A stretch of DNA of 64,000 nt, taken from contig NW_020312004.1 in NCBI RefSeq assembly GCF_003144115.1, positions 394,506-458,505 on the forward strand. The letters run 5' to 3'. Both the position numbers and the translations under genes were made by a program. Each line of letters starts with the position of its first letter. The stretch's first letter is position 1. This document shows positions 1-10,897 of the stretch, one piece after another. Under the pieces are notes generated by a model. It searched no databases. It had not been told where the DNA came from and saw only the letters and a program-made list of their open reading frames with translations. The stretch comes from Tilletiopsis washingtonensis. Its lineage: Eukaryota; Basidiomycota; Exobasidiomycetes; Entylomatales.

Positions 1-1881
1 GTCAGCTCCCGCCACCTTGAGCAACACCAGTTCCCACGGCACTCTACGCGTCGCGGCGCATCCTGGCCGAGCGGCACGTGCAGGCGCTGGCTGGCCATGA
101 ACGGCCGGGCGGGCTCGTCGCTCTTCTCTGGACCCCTTCCACCGCCTCGACAGAATCTCATGTCGCGCTCTCTGCACCCTCCATCCCTCGCTGCACAGAG
201 TCGTCGCCAAGGGCGGCGTCGTCCAGCCTGCCGCCCTTGCACGCGTCTGCGCATAGCCTGGCGGCAGGCTTGCTCGCCTGCGCCTTGGCCCCTGAGTGCT
301 GCTCGGCGGCGGCATGTGCGGCTCAGCATCTGCTGAGGCCAGAGGCTGGACGTCCTGAGCGGCGCGGAGCAGAGAGCTGTGAGTCCTCGCATACGCGCTT
401 CCTGCTGCTGGTGGTTCGGCGTCGTCGGTACGGAGAGCGTTGTGCGGCGGTGTTGTTCGCAGCTCGGCGTACTCGAGGTGTGGCGCAGCTCCATACAATC
501 TTCGGGGACTCGGGATACGCCCCCGTCATGGACCAACTTCGAGTGAGGTACACAGGTGTCCGCGTCGGCTCCGAGTCGGAGCGAATCATTGTCCGCGAGC
601 TCCGAGGAGGACGAGGCCATGCCTGGGTGCTGGCGCAGCTCGTGCTTGCCGGCGTGCCGTTGATGAGCTTGGCGGTCTTGGTGCTTCGTCGACGCAGCTT
701 GCGACACACAGGCCGCCGGTAGACGGGAGCTGGATCTCGCCCGCCGGCGGTAAATGGCGGGCCTGAGCGGGAGTGGGCTTCCGGTGCCGGGCTGCGCCCC
801 TGAGTGCCCCTCTGCCTCGCCGACTCGAGGACGCGGCGTGCGGGTGCGCGAAGGCCGCCCTCTCGGTGCGTGCTGTCTTGCCTCCTCCTTTCTGCCTCTC
901 TGCTGCTCTCTAGCTGGTGCTGGGTGCTGTGCCAAGGGCATTGCCAAGCGACGGCGCGCTCCTTCGAAAGCGCGCGCGCGCGGGAGCTGATCGGAGCAGG
1001 CCGCGCCTGTGCTGCTGCGCAAGCTCAAAGCGAGCCCCTCCAGCTCCTCGAGCTGCACCGGCCGAGCATCCGAGCGCCCGGACGATGTCCCATCCGGGTG
1101 CTGAGGCACGCCCTCTGGCCCCCGAGTCGAGCTGCTTGTATAAGCCGGCTCGCATGGCCCGCGGCCACATCAGATGGCGATATGGTGGGTCGAGAAGACC
1201 CTCTCGCGCTTCTGCTCGAAGCTGGTCGGGCTGCGCTCGATCGTCAGGTCAGGGCGGCAGCAGGCTGCAGGCGTGGACCCAGCAGCGCAGGTCGATCTTC
1301 TCTGATGCTGTGGAGCTGAGCGGGGCGCTTGTTTGCACGGATGGCGCAGCGAGACACATTGCGGAGACGGCTGCCCTTCTTCAAGAGACGGCAGGGAGAA
1401 GTCGTGCTGCGCCCGAGCACTTGAACGGTGAAGGGCGGCTGCAGCAGAAGAGCTCTAGGAGGTCGCTCATCAGCTTCACACACTGTGGCTTGCGCGTCAG
1501 GAGTTGTCTGCTTAATCACGCCCCTGGAGTGCTTGAGTGCTCTCCTGACCGCTTCGCTCGCGGACCTGATCGATCGCGGCGGGCTGATGCCTCTGCTGCT
1601 GCCCTGCCAGAGCAGCACTGGCTTCTGTCGCACACAGGTGGCGTGCTAGCCCGTGCTCGCTTTTGCTGCCGGCCTGCAGAAAGAGGCTTGGCCGTCTGAT
1701 GATCTCTGCACATGCTGCTGCATGCTGGGTCACCGAGCGGCTCCGAGAGACAGAGATCCGATGCGAGAGCCCGCTCGTCGAGGCGACGACTCCGACCACC
1801 ATATCTGCGCCCCAGCGACGCCTGCTCTGCGACACTCGCCCACATTCTCCTCCCTGCTCTACATTTGAGCGCTGCGGCGCC
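1..1881. other. No recognisable gene (left end)
   Basis: GC-rich stretch with overlapping open frames on both strands, the longest about 260 codons. None gives a recognisable protein, a plausible chain of exons or a conserved motif. The predicted peptides are rich in Arg, Ala and Ser, as expected from reading GC-rich non-coding DNA. The right end is presumably the promoter and leader of the membrane-protein gene that starts at 1882. A gene broken by the window edge or a non-coding RNA cannot be excluded. Confidence 0.5.
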
Positions 1882-3764
1882 ATGGAGAATCCAGACTTCT
1901 TCTACACAGCCAATGCGGCACAAGTGCAAGGGGTCGCGAATGCGGTGGGCTACGCGCTCACCATCGTGTGGTTGCGAGTAATTCTGCCTCGACACAGCAG
2001 ACCCGGCCAGGCGCTGACCCCTTCGCTCGGCCGCAGGGTGAAGCGCGATGCAGTCCGGGCAACTCCGTGGCAGAAGACACTCGTGAGTTCAGCGGGCCGA
2101 GCAGTCGCGTCGGATCTGACCGCTGCCTTCTCGGACTTTCTTCGTCTCAACTCAGGTTGCCGTCATGCTGGTCTCGAACACGATCAACGGCGTGATCCAG
2201 TATGCCATCACTTCGCATTACTTGATGCACCCATCTGAGATAAAGGACATTCCGCCCGTCGCGTGAGACAGTCCGTGATCGAGCACGCTGAAGACCGCTG
2301 ACTTTTTTCAGCAGCTGGAACAAGCCTCTGGGCTCGATCTTGAGCAGCATCTCATGCTTCGCCGCCCAGGTCTACTATGTCCAGCTCGCTGCGTCCTGCT
2401 GCAGCTGGCGAAGGGCCTACAAGCTGTTCGGGCGTGAGCTGCACGCGCACGCATGAGAAACGGTGGACGCCGCATGCTCACAGCATTTACGCGCAGTCGC
2501 CTTCTCCTTCATCACGCTCACGGTGGCCGTCATCTTCCCCTCCTACTACCTCCGGCACCCGCACGCGACGAGGCACAAGGGCTATGTTCTAGTCGGTGCG
2601 CATCCAGACCCACTGGCTGACCTCGCGATTCGTCCTGATGCCGATGCCTTAGCCTTGGCAGTGTACGTCAGCGTAGCAAGGGCCGTACAGGACGTCGTCG
2701 TAGCGTCGTGCATCGGCTATCGCCTGTTAGCCCTCGACAAAGGCCTCGCTAAGGTCAACAGGTCGCACATACTGCGGTCTCTTGCGTGGCAACTAGCTCT
2801 CAGCTTCGAACTCAGTTTCATCACGGCCATGTGGTCGGTCACAACGGTGGCCACCTACTTGGCCTCGCGCGAGGGAAATTTGCATACGATCTTCGTTTTC
2901 GGCGCTGGAAGCGTTCATTTCCTTAGCATGGTGAGTCCGGCGAAACGAGGAGATTCCTTGCGATCGCATGCTGACGGTGCTCCAGATCATCTCTCTCATC
3001 TCGCGCAGGTGCGTTGCGCCGCGCCGTGGCAGTAGTCACTTGCGTGGGGTTCTGGCTGACTTCGCTTCCCTGTCAGCAACCTGCAGCACGCAGTCATCCG
3101 GCCGTCCGAGACCGAGGACCCAAATCGCTGCACAACGGTCGCGGGCGCCGTGTCCAAGTGCTACGGCATCGAGATCGGCGAGCTGCCAGCGTTGGGCGAG
3201 GATCTCGAGCCGGGCATTGTGCGGCCACGGCACCTGCGGCTACCATGCGACGAAATGCGGGCTGCGACAAGAGGAGCGCGCACGGACGGCGCCTACGAGG
3301 ACGGCGTCTTCTCGCCGTGCGAGGTGCTGCCGGAGCTGCGGCGGCTCGGCATCGGGCGCGAGCAGGAGCGTCGCTGGCGCGGCTCGCTGCCCTCGCCGGT
3401 GACGTCGACGGGCGCCCTCGACGACTTGTGCATCTTCGAGGGGCGCGACATGGGCCGGTCCACCGGCTGCCGGCGCTGCATGCGCTCGGCGACGGTCACG
3501 GAGCGGCCGGCGCCGGGCATGATCTTCTTGCCGGGCACGACGCTCGTCGACAGCATCGACATGCGTGCGGCCAAGAGCGCGCTGAGCATCTCGCCGTTTG
3601 CCTACATGGGCGACCCCAAGTCGCCGCTGTCCGATGCGACCGAGCCTGCACCGGCATCCGACGACACGCCAGCGCTCGCCAGCCTCTTCGCCAGCGAGCC
3701 GGGCCCAAGTGTGCGGCGGCCGCGCTGGGCCTTCTTCCGCCTGCCGTCGGGCGGCGGCAAGTGA
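1882..3764 (+). CDS. DUF6534-like seven-helix membrane protein
   Basis: Eight exons: 1882-1970, 2037-2082, 2156-2262, 2312-2433, 2497-2595, 2653-2930, 2986-3008, 3077-3764 (483 aa). The spliced protein has about seven hydrophobic helices in residues 1-262, including segments beginning VAVMLVSNTING and LAFSFITLTVAV. A later segment around DVVVASCIGYRLL, then a basic loop and another helix pair, resembles the DUF6534-type integral membrane proteins that are very common in basidiomycetes. The remaining 220 or so residues form a hydrophilic, probably cytoplasmic tail. The family's biochemical role is unknown. Intron 1 has a weak donor (GTTGCG), but only this choice keeps the frame; the intron at 2596-2652 is itself a multiple of three. 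The gene converges on the NSRP1 gene with 95 bp between stops. Family assignment rests on topology and local similarity recalled from memory. Confidence 0.72.
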
Positions 3765-3859
3765 GCCGCCTGACTCGCACCGGACCGCACCCCTGCATCG
3801 CCCCCACCTTGTAGATACATCTCACGCGTGGAAAGTGAAGCTGCATTGTGTCAGAGGTA

Positions 3860-5131
3860 TTATTGTGGCGCAGCGTCGGCCTGCGCCTGCTGTGCCTCGC
3901 GCTGCTGCTTGCGCGCCAGCGCCCGCTCGCGGGCACTGCTGACGGCCGTCTCGTCGTTGCGGCGCTGGCCCATGGCGCGGCGCTTGCGCTCGAGCATCTC
4001 CTCTTCCTCCTCGCGCTGGCGCTTTTGCTCGAGCTCGAGCAGCTGGTCTTCGACCATGCGGCTCTGCCGCGCGCGCTGGGCCTCGCGCGCCTCGCGGGCT
4101 TCTCGTGCGCCGTCGCGAGGCTGCCCGGCAGGATGAGGAGCATCGCGCGTGGCTGTGCTCGCGGCTGGACCAGCCTTGCGACCCGCCATGCGGTTGAGGC
4201 CCTTGGTCAAGATCGACCGCTCGTCGACGAGCTCGCCGTCGTCGTTGAGCCGCACGTTGAGGCCCTTGGCGCGCGCCTCCTCGGCCAGCTCGCGATGCGT
4301 CTTCTCCTTTGGCGCTTCGGCAGCCGGCGACTCGCTCGAAGGCGCCGCAAGCGATGCTGCGACGGCAGCCTCGTGCGCTGCAGCCTCTTTGGCGAGCATC
4401 TCCTTCTGAAATGTTGCCATGCCGCGTGCCGACTTGCCGCGATTCCGCTCTGTCGCAAGCGTCAGGCCATTGCAAGTGCAGGACTTCTGCATGCCACTCA
4501 CCCTCCTCCTCCTTCTCGCGCTTCTCCACCTCGGCAATCTCGGCCATCTGCTGCTTGTACGCCTCGGTGACAAACGCTTCGGTGCCCGCAAACTCGTCGC
4601 CCTCCTGCTCGCGCTCGCGCGCAATCTTCTTGGCCTCGGCACGCGCAAAGTCGATCTTGCGCTGCTGCGCCGAGGCGGCAAAGGCGTCTGCGTACTTGGC
4701 CTGCGGAGTGGTGAGTGCCCGCACCGACAGAGCTGCACTGCTACACTCACCTCGCGGCCGGCCTCCTCCATGCGCTTCTTCTTTGCGTCCTGCGCGCCCT
4801 TCATGGCGTCGTACACGCCGTCGTAGTCAAACACCTTCTCGTCGAGCGCCAGCGCCTCTGCCTGCCGCGCTGCCGACGCGCGCGATGGCGGCGCTGCTCC
4901 GCCCGGCAGCTTCAGCTTTGCGGCTGCTTTGCCACGGCCAGCTACAGTGCCTCTGCTGCTGCTGGCGACGGGCGGCGCAGCGGCGTCTGCCTCGTCGTCG
5001 TCATCATCGTCGCCGCCAAACGCAGCGCGGCGTGCGGGCGGCTTGGAGGGCCCGGCAGCAGCACTGCCGCCGCCGATGGGCGCGACCTTGGCCTTGAAGC
5101 CAAAGGAGATCTTCGGCGCGGGTGCGCTCAT
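3860..5131 (-). CDS. NSRP1: NSRP1-like nuclear speckle splicing regulator (DUF2040)
   Basis: Three exons: 5131-4751, 4700-4502, 4449-3860 (389 aa). After a low-complexity head with an aspartate run, the protein carries the DUF2040 core: FDYDGVYD, then a Lys/Glu coiled coil (KKKRMEEAGRE), then EGDEFAGTEAFVTEAYKQQM. These are the hallmark blocks of NSRP1/CCDC55. Animal NSRP1 is a nuclear-speckle protein that binds RNA and influences splice-site choice. The C-terminal half is charged coiled coil rich in Arg, Glu and Ala. The start at 5131 gives MSAPAPKISFGFKAK; an in-frame ATG 90 nt upstream exists but would fall in the promoter shared with TRS130. Both introns are 50-52 nt, and the second acceptor (GACAG) was chosen because it alone keeps the frame. 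Confidence 0.87.
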   Translation of the reverse strand: MSAPAPKISFGFKAKVAPIGGGSAAAGPSKPPARRAAFGGDDDDDDEADAAAPPVASSSRGTVAGRGKAAAKLKLPGGAAPPSRASAARQAEALALDEKVFDYDGVYDAMKGAQDAKKKRMEEAGREVSVAVQLCRCGHSPLRRPSTQTPLPPRRSSARSTLRVPRPRRLRASASRRATSLRAPKRLSPRRTSSRWPRLPRWRSARRRRRVSGMQKSCTCNGLTLATERNRGKSARGMATFQKEMLAKEAAAHEAAVAASLAAPSSESPAAEAPKEKTHRELAEEARAKGLNVRLNDDGELVDERSILTKGLNRMAGRKAGPAASTATRDAPHPAGQPRDGAREAREAREAQRARQSRMVEDQLLELEQKRQREEEEEMLERKRRAMGQRRNDETAVSSARERALARKQQREAQQAQADAAPQ

Positions 5132-5323
5132 CGTGCGAGGGAAGAGCGAGGGCAGTGTGGAGGAGAGGCAAGGGCCGGCCGCTGGCGAGGCGCCGAAAGC
5201 GAAAGCACGCGCGCGCGGCACGCGCGCACGCCGCTATTCCCGCGCGCCCCGCCGAGACAACGCGCACCTCGACCCCGGCCGGCCGCCGCGCGGACTCTTT
5301 CCTCCCCACCATCACCCCCTGCC
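5132..5323. promoter_or_regulatory. Divergent promoter NSRP1 / TRS130
   Basis: Only 192 bp separate the two divergent start codons, so the interval must hold both promoters and both leaders. It is very GC-rich with runs of alternating CG. I see no TATA box or CCAAT box. Confidence 0.6.
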
Positions 5324-8300
5324 ATGTCCGGCGCGCCGCCCGTCGTCGCCGCGACGTACGCCGGCTCCGAGACGCTGCTCGACTCGCGCCTCTTCGGCCA
5401 CCTGCTCGGCGCGCTGCAGGCCCAGCTGCCGCTGCGCAACCTGCACTGGAAGCCCTCGCCCGCCAGCAGTTTCTACGCGGGCGCTGCGCCGGCGTCCTCT
5501 TCCTCGTCACTCGGCAGCGGCAATGCCAGCGCCATCCGTACCATCCAGCAGCTGCCGCTGCGCTTGCAGCCGCTGGCCGACGAGCTGCTGCGTGCGCGGC
5601 TGAAGCCCGAGACGCGGCACCTCGTGCTCAAGAGTCTGCTCGAGCGGCCCTTTGTGCACCTCTACTTCGTCGTGTGCGATGTGAGTTGCATGCGGAGAGC
5701 AGGTAGTGAGCTTGGCCTGACGCTGCCGTGGTGGACTTGTTTCTTCCTGGCAGGACAATGAGGCGTACCGCACGTCCATCCGCAACGACATTCGCTCGTG
5801 GATCGCGTCGGTGCAGTCGCTGCCCTCGCTGCTTGGCGGCTCAGGGCCGGCATCGGCTGTACCGGCACATGCTCGCGAGTCGTCTTCTCGGCCCGGGACG
5901 CCGCGCTCGTCGAGCGGGCCTGCTGCTGCCGAATCACCAGGCGGCGCCTCGCAGCCCGACGAAGAGCGCCCCTCGGCCGGCCCCGAGTACCTCATCGTGC
6001 TGCTCTCGCCGCAGGACCAGAGCGCCGCGGCAGCCCTCGGCGTGCCGCCAGCAGCCGCCTCGCGAGGGCCTAGTCCAAGTCCGGCGGACGAGAAGGCCAA
6101 GACGGGTCTTGGTCGGGTGTTCGGCGGCGCGGCGGCCAAGGGCAGCGTCATCGACAAGATGAAGGCCGACTTCAACTCAGGCAAGCGGGAACGGTGAGTG
6201 CAGCACGCATGAGGTCAAGCATTGCTTGCTGAGCGCGCTTCGCAGCATCGTGCATCTCACGCGCATGCCATCGCTGCCGGCTGGCGGCGCATCGGCTGGC
6301 GCAGCACACAGCGCCGACCCAACGCTGTTCGCCGACCTGCTGATGCGGCTCAAGGAGTGCGCCGGCGCCACCTTCGATGGCCTCGTGGCGCTGCAGGAGG
6401 AGGAAACGCGGCGCGAGTGGCGCAACAAGGAGCTGCCGGGCTGGAGCTTGTGCAAATGGGTCACGGGCATGGTGAGCATGGCGTGAGTGTAGCTTGCGGC
6501 CGGGGCTGATGCGCAGCGCAGGAATGCCTGGCGAACACATTCGAGGGCGTCGGACTGTACAAAGAGTCGCTGTCCAAGTACGACGAGATCGATGGGGCGT
6601 TCCAGCAGTGCATGAATGGTGCGTGCAGACCCGAGCATGATTGCCTCGCCCACTTCTCTGACACCCGCTGCAGAGCACAACCTCACGTTCTTTTCATCCA
6701 CCGGCGGCACGACGCCCGGCGACGACTCGGCGCTGCTGCTCGACGTGCGCAAGAAGCCGTACGCCGAGCTCATCATGCGCAACGAGATCACGCTCTTCGA
6801 CTTTCGCTGCTACGTCTTCGCGCGCCGTGCCGCGCTGCTGGGCAAGCTCGGACGCGTGGCGCAGGTCATGTACGAGACGCCGCCGTTTCTTGCCGACGTG
6901 GGCGCGATGCTGCGGGGCGGAGATGTGAGTGTCGAAGCTAGTAGACCGTCACTGCAGAAGCCAGGGCTAACCTTGATACAGACGCTGCCGGCGCATTTCA
7001 TCGAGTCGTGGATTTTCTCCTCGTCGCTCGACGTCGTCGAGCAGTGCCAGGCGTGGCTCATCGAGCGCGGCGACATTGCCGCGCCGGGCATGACCGATGC
7101 CGATGGCAGCGTGGACCGCAGCATCGAGGGCCAGCTCAGTGCCGCGTTCCACGCCGCCAAGGCAGACCTGCTCGAGCTCGCACGCGCCCAGCTCGACCTC
7201 ATCGGCATGGCCACGGGCCACCTGCCCACCACGCTGCCGTTCAGCCGCTCGCAACCGGCCACAGAACGCGATCTGCCGGCCGTGCCTGCAGACGAGGCGC
7301 AGCGCGACCTGCCGGCGCTGCCAGAAGAGGCCAAGAAGAGCATCGGCAAGATGACGCGGCAGGAACTCCAGCAAGCTGTCGAGAGCTGCGAGATCTTCGA
7401 CTTGCACTTCGTCACACTCACGGAGCGCGTCATTGCCTGCTCGGAGAGCGCCGGGCGGCGCGAAAGTGTGCTTCAGCTGCGGGCGGTGCTGGCATCTCTC
7501 AACTTGTGCGTCGTGCGCCAGCTGCGCCGCGTCTGTGCTAACTCTTGCTACCCCTGGCAGCTACCGGAATCGCTATGAGACGGCACTGATGCTGCTCGGC
7601 AAGCTCGCCGAGATGCACACCGCCGAGCGGGTGCCGCTCGACGCGCACCTGCTCGCCAAGCAGCTCGCCTGCCACGAGAAGCTCAGCAAGACGCGCGACC
7701 GTGCATGGGTGCACAATGCCGTCGCGCTGATCAAGCGGCTAGCCGACGGCCGGCGACCCGGCGGCTCGCCTTCAACACACGCCGTGCCGCCTACGGCCGA
7801 CGACCCATCAGTGCGGTGGGGCAGCGAGGAGACGCTGTACAGCGAGCTGCGCAGCGTGCCGTTCGACAAGGAGGTGCCGATCAGCCAGTTCACGCCGCTA
7901 AGCCTGCGGCCTGCGGCCAAGTGGGCATTGCAGGCACAGGACCAAGACGGCTCGACGCTGGCTGGCCGCGTGCACTTCTCTGGCGTCGCGCCGCTCGAGG
8001 TCGACGACGTGCGCATGTGCCTGATCAGCGGCGACCGCGACCAGCTGTGGTTCACGAGCGGCCGCACCACGCTGCAGCCCGGGCTCAACGACGTCCGCCT
8101 GGCGTGCGCGTCGCCAGCGCCAGGCAAGTACATCCTCGACGTCTCGCAGATCCGCCTTTCGCGCATCATCTTTCAATACGCCTCGCCGCGCGTCGTGCCG
8201 GGCGCCGTCGTCATCGGCGTGCCCGAGGACGGCGATGCCTTCGACGCGCGCATCCAGATGCCGCTCACGGTGCGGATAGACGACCAGCGGCACGCCGACC

Positions 8301-9883
8301 TGCACATCGACACTGGCCGTAACGACGTGCTGCGCGCCGAGATCCGCGTCGCCCTCAGCGGGCCCAGCCGCGCCAGTGGGCTCGGTGGGCGCGTCCTCGC
8401 CGGCCTTGCCGAGGCGCAGCAGGCGACTGGCTTTATCAAGCTGGAAGTCGCCGAGGATGGCTCGCTGCTCACGCTGCGAGACCTGCCTGCGCGGTCATCG
8501 CACTGCCTGCGAGTCCCGCTCTACGAGCTGTCGGCTGCGACAGGCGGCGTGCTGCAGCTGGCGCTGTCCATCAGCTACTGGTCGAAGCAGCCGCGGCCAA
8601 AGGCGCGCCGCATCTTCCAGCGGCAGGTCGACCTCGGCGTGGCGCTGCCGCTCGGCGTCAATGTCCAGGACTACTTCCGCGCCGAGCGCCTCTTTTCCAA
8701 GTTCTCCATCAGCGCCGGCTCGTCGTCGACGCTGCGCATGGGCCCCGTCGAGCTTGTGCACGCCGACGAGAGCTCCAAGCCGGCATTCGAGATCAGTTCG
8801 CCCTCGAGCCGCCCGCGCATCGTCATCTCGGCGCGGCAGCCGGCGTCGTACGTCTTCTGCATCAAGCGCAGCGCAGACGCAGCTGCGGCCTCTCCGCCAT
8901 CAGAGACAAAGCTGCGTCTCCTCTTGCGCTACCGCTCGATGCACGAGGAGGCGCAGAAGCTCGTCTCGCGGCTGCTGGCAGCCATTGTCGCCGACGGCTC
9001 TGTCCCTCACTCGCTCTCGGCCGGCCGCCTGCTCTGCATCGAGCGTGCGCTGCTGCGCCTCGTCGATATCGCGCTCGACATGCAGACGTTTGCCAGCACC
9101 GGAGCGCTGCGCGTCGGGTTGTTCGAGGAGGGCATCTGGCGGCGGGCATGCGATCGCTGGGGCCTCGAGTCCGGCAGCGCCGACGCCGACGCCGCCGTCG
9201 CCATCGTGAAGGAGGTGCTGCGGCGAGCGGCAGCATGCACGCCCTTTGCGGCCGACGATCTCGAGCAATGGAACACGCTCTCGATCCCAGTCGACATTCC
9301 GCAGGTCGACATTGTCAGCTCCGTCTCGCTCAAGCTGCACGACGGCGGCCAGCCATTGATCGTCGGCCAGCCCGTGCCGGCGACGCTTTCGGTCGAGACA
9401 TCGTTCGTCTGGGCCGCATCGACACCCGAGAGCGCGTCCAAGAAGCCACCAGTCGGCGACGATGCCCAGCCGGAAGTCAGCCCCGGCGTTGACGAGGCGC
9501 AGGAGGTCCGTCTGATGTACGACGTGCAGGTCGACTACGAGTCCTGGGTCGCCAGCGGCGCCAAGAAGGACTCGTTTGCCCTGCCGCGCACCAGCCGCAG
9601 TGCAGGCACGCGCCCGCCGCCGGCGACGTTCAGCCTTACCCTCGTGCCGCTGCGTGCCGGCTCGCTGCTGCTGCCGCCGGTCAACGTGTGGGCGCTGCCG
9701 CCGGGCCACGACGGCGAGGCATCCGCCGCCGAAGCCGACGGCGGTGCAGCGGCGCCGAGCTGTGCCACGCACCTCGCCGAGGGCTGCGCGCGTGTAGAGG
9801 TGCTCCCAAAGCGCGCCCCGCCGCCGTCCTACCAGTGGGCCGACGAGCTGCGGCGACGCAGTCTCGAGCTGCAGGCCCGCTGA
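5324..9883 (+). CDS. TRS130: TRAPPII subunit Trs130 / TRAPPC10
   Basis: Seven exons: 5324-5680, 5754-6193, 6246-6471, 6522-6618, 6674-6924, 6982-7505, 7561-9883 (1405 aa). The order of blocks fits Trs130/TRAPPC10: an N-terminal region with LPLRNLHWKP and RPFVHLYFVVCD, then the foie-gras-like helical part with WSLCKWVTGMECLANTFE and YAELIMRNEITLFDFRCYVF, then a long beta-rich C-terminus. The protein is a specific subunit of TRAPPII, the exchange-factor complex that activates Rab11/Ypt31 at the late Golgi. It is longer than yeast Trs130 (about 1100 aa), partly from Ala/Pro/Ser-rich spacers near residues 150-250. The ATG at 5324 is preceded by GCC and follows the 192-bp shared promoter. All introns are GT-AG and 49-73 nt long. 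Confidence 0.93.
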
Positions 9884-10897
9884 GAATACCATGCCATGCT
9901 TATTTTGCACGATGTCTGTCTCGCGATGGAGGAGCACGCGGATGTGAGCAGAGAGCTCGAGGCCACGGATGCACACCGCGAGGGAGCGGGGATGACGTCA
10001 CGCACGCGTCGCATCTCGGTGCCGAGCGCCGCGTTGGTCCGCAGGCGTCGGCGAAGGCGCCGACGCGAGGCGTACGCAAATCGCCGCACCTCGTGGACAC
10101 CTCTTATTTGTGCTCACTGAGCCGGAGACATTTGGCGAGTGTTCTGCACAGCGGGGGGAGGCCGGGACGTCGTCATGCGTGGTGCGGCATAAGCGTGCGG
10201 TGAGCCGCGGCGGGCGACGTGAGCTGCGCGCGGCGGTGCCTGGCTCATTTACGCGCCGCGTGAGCGCGCGCGGATCTCCGTGTCTAGCGCACAGCCAGCG
10301 TCAGATCACCCGGCGCAGCACAGCAGCATCGCTCCGCCCCCTGGACGAGCCGCGGCACCAGCATCCGCCCGTCAGACATCGGCCGGCGCTGCGCCCGTAG
10401 CGAGGCTCATGCTGCGCGGTGCTACAGCGTCGGGGCGAGCTGCGCCCATGTGCTGACCGGTGCTGTGCTCCGCCGCTCGAAGCTCTGGCAGCGGCGGTGC
10501 GAGCATCCCTCGCGGCGCGCGGCGCACCAATGCCGGCCCTGACGTCTCTCGTGCCTGCACTAACACTTTGACTGCCGTTCCTCGGCCGTCGGCGGTCCGT
10601 CGTCCGCCCTGTCGCACGGCAAAGTCCGTGAGCCCGACCGACGGCGGGATCACGCACCGGCCCCTGAGGCCGCGCATACAAAGGCAGCCCTCTGCGATCA
10701 TCCCTCCACTCATCCCTCACGACCCCCCAGCAAGCAAGCCTCGCTTCTCTTCGCTCCGCTCGCCCACCGATACACTCAAGCAAGCAAGCTTCACCGACCT
10801 TCGCCTCGCTCGCCCAGCACGGCAGCAGAGCCAGCAAGCGTCACCGACCTCACTCCGCTCGCTCATCGCGATCCTCAAACACACACGCACTTCCGTC
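9884..10897 (+). promoter_or_regulatory. Intergenic region and promoter of the GMC oxidoreductase
   Basis: About 1 kb between two tandem genes. It should hold the TRS130 terminator and the GMC promoter. A weak TATA-like CATACAAAG lies at about 10676-10684, and a CCCCT core (the stress-element pentamer, which could easily be chance) at 10661. The last 170 bp carry three imperfect direct repeats, listed separately. No gene seen. Confidence 0.5.
10729..10866 (+). repeat. Three imperfect direct repeats in the 5' leader
   Basis: Three copies of an about 40-nt unit begin near 10729, 10777 and 10829. Each starts with a CAGCAAGC or CAAGCAAGC block and ends with a CTCCGCTCGCYCA-like block; copies two and three also share TCACCGACCT. 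They end about 30 nt before the start codon of the GMC oxidoreductase, so they are probably transcribed leader. Confidence 0.75.

Noticed and set aside
1-1881. Possible gene at the left edge
   Set aside because: Several overlapping frames on both strands, but none with a motif, start context or splice pattern that held up.
10460-10897. N-terminal extension of the GMC oxidoreductase
   Set aside because: The frame is open, but the extension covers the repeated leader and would hide the signal peptide that starts at the 10898 ATG.
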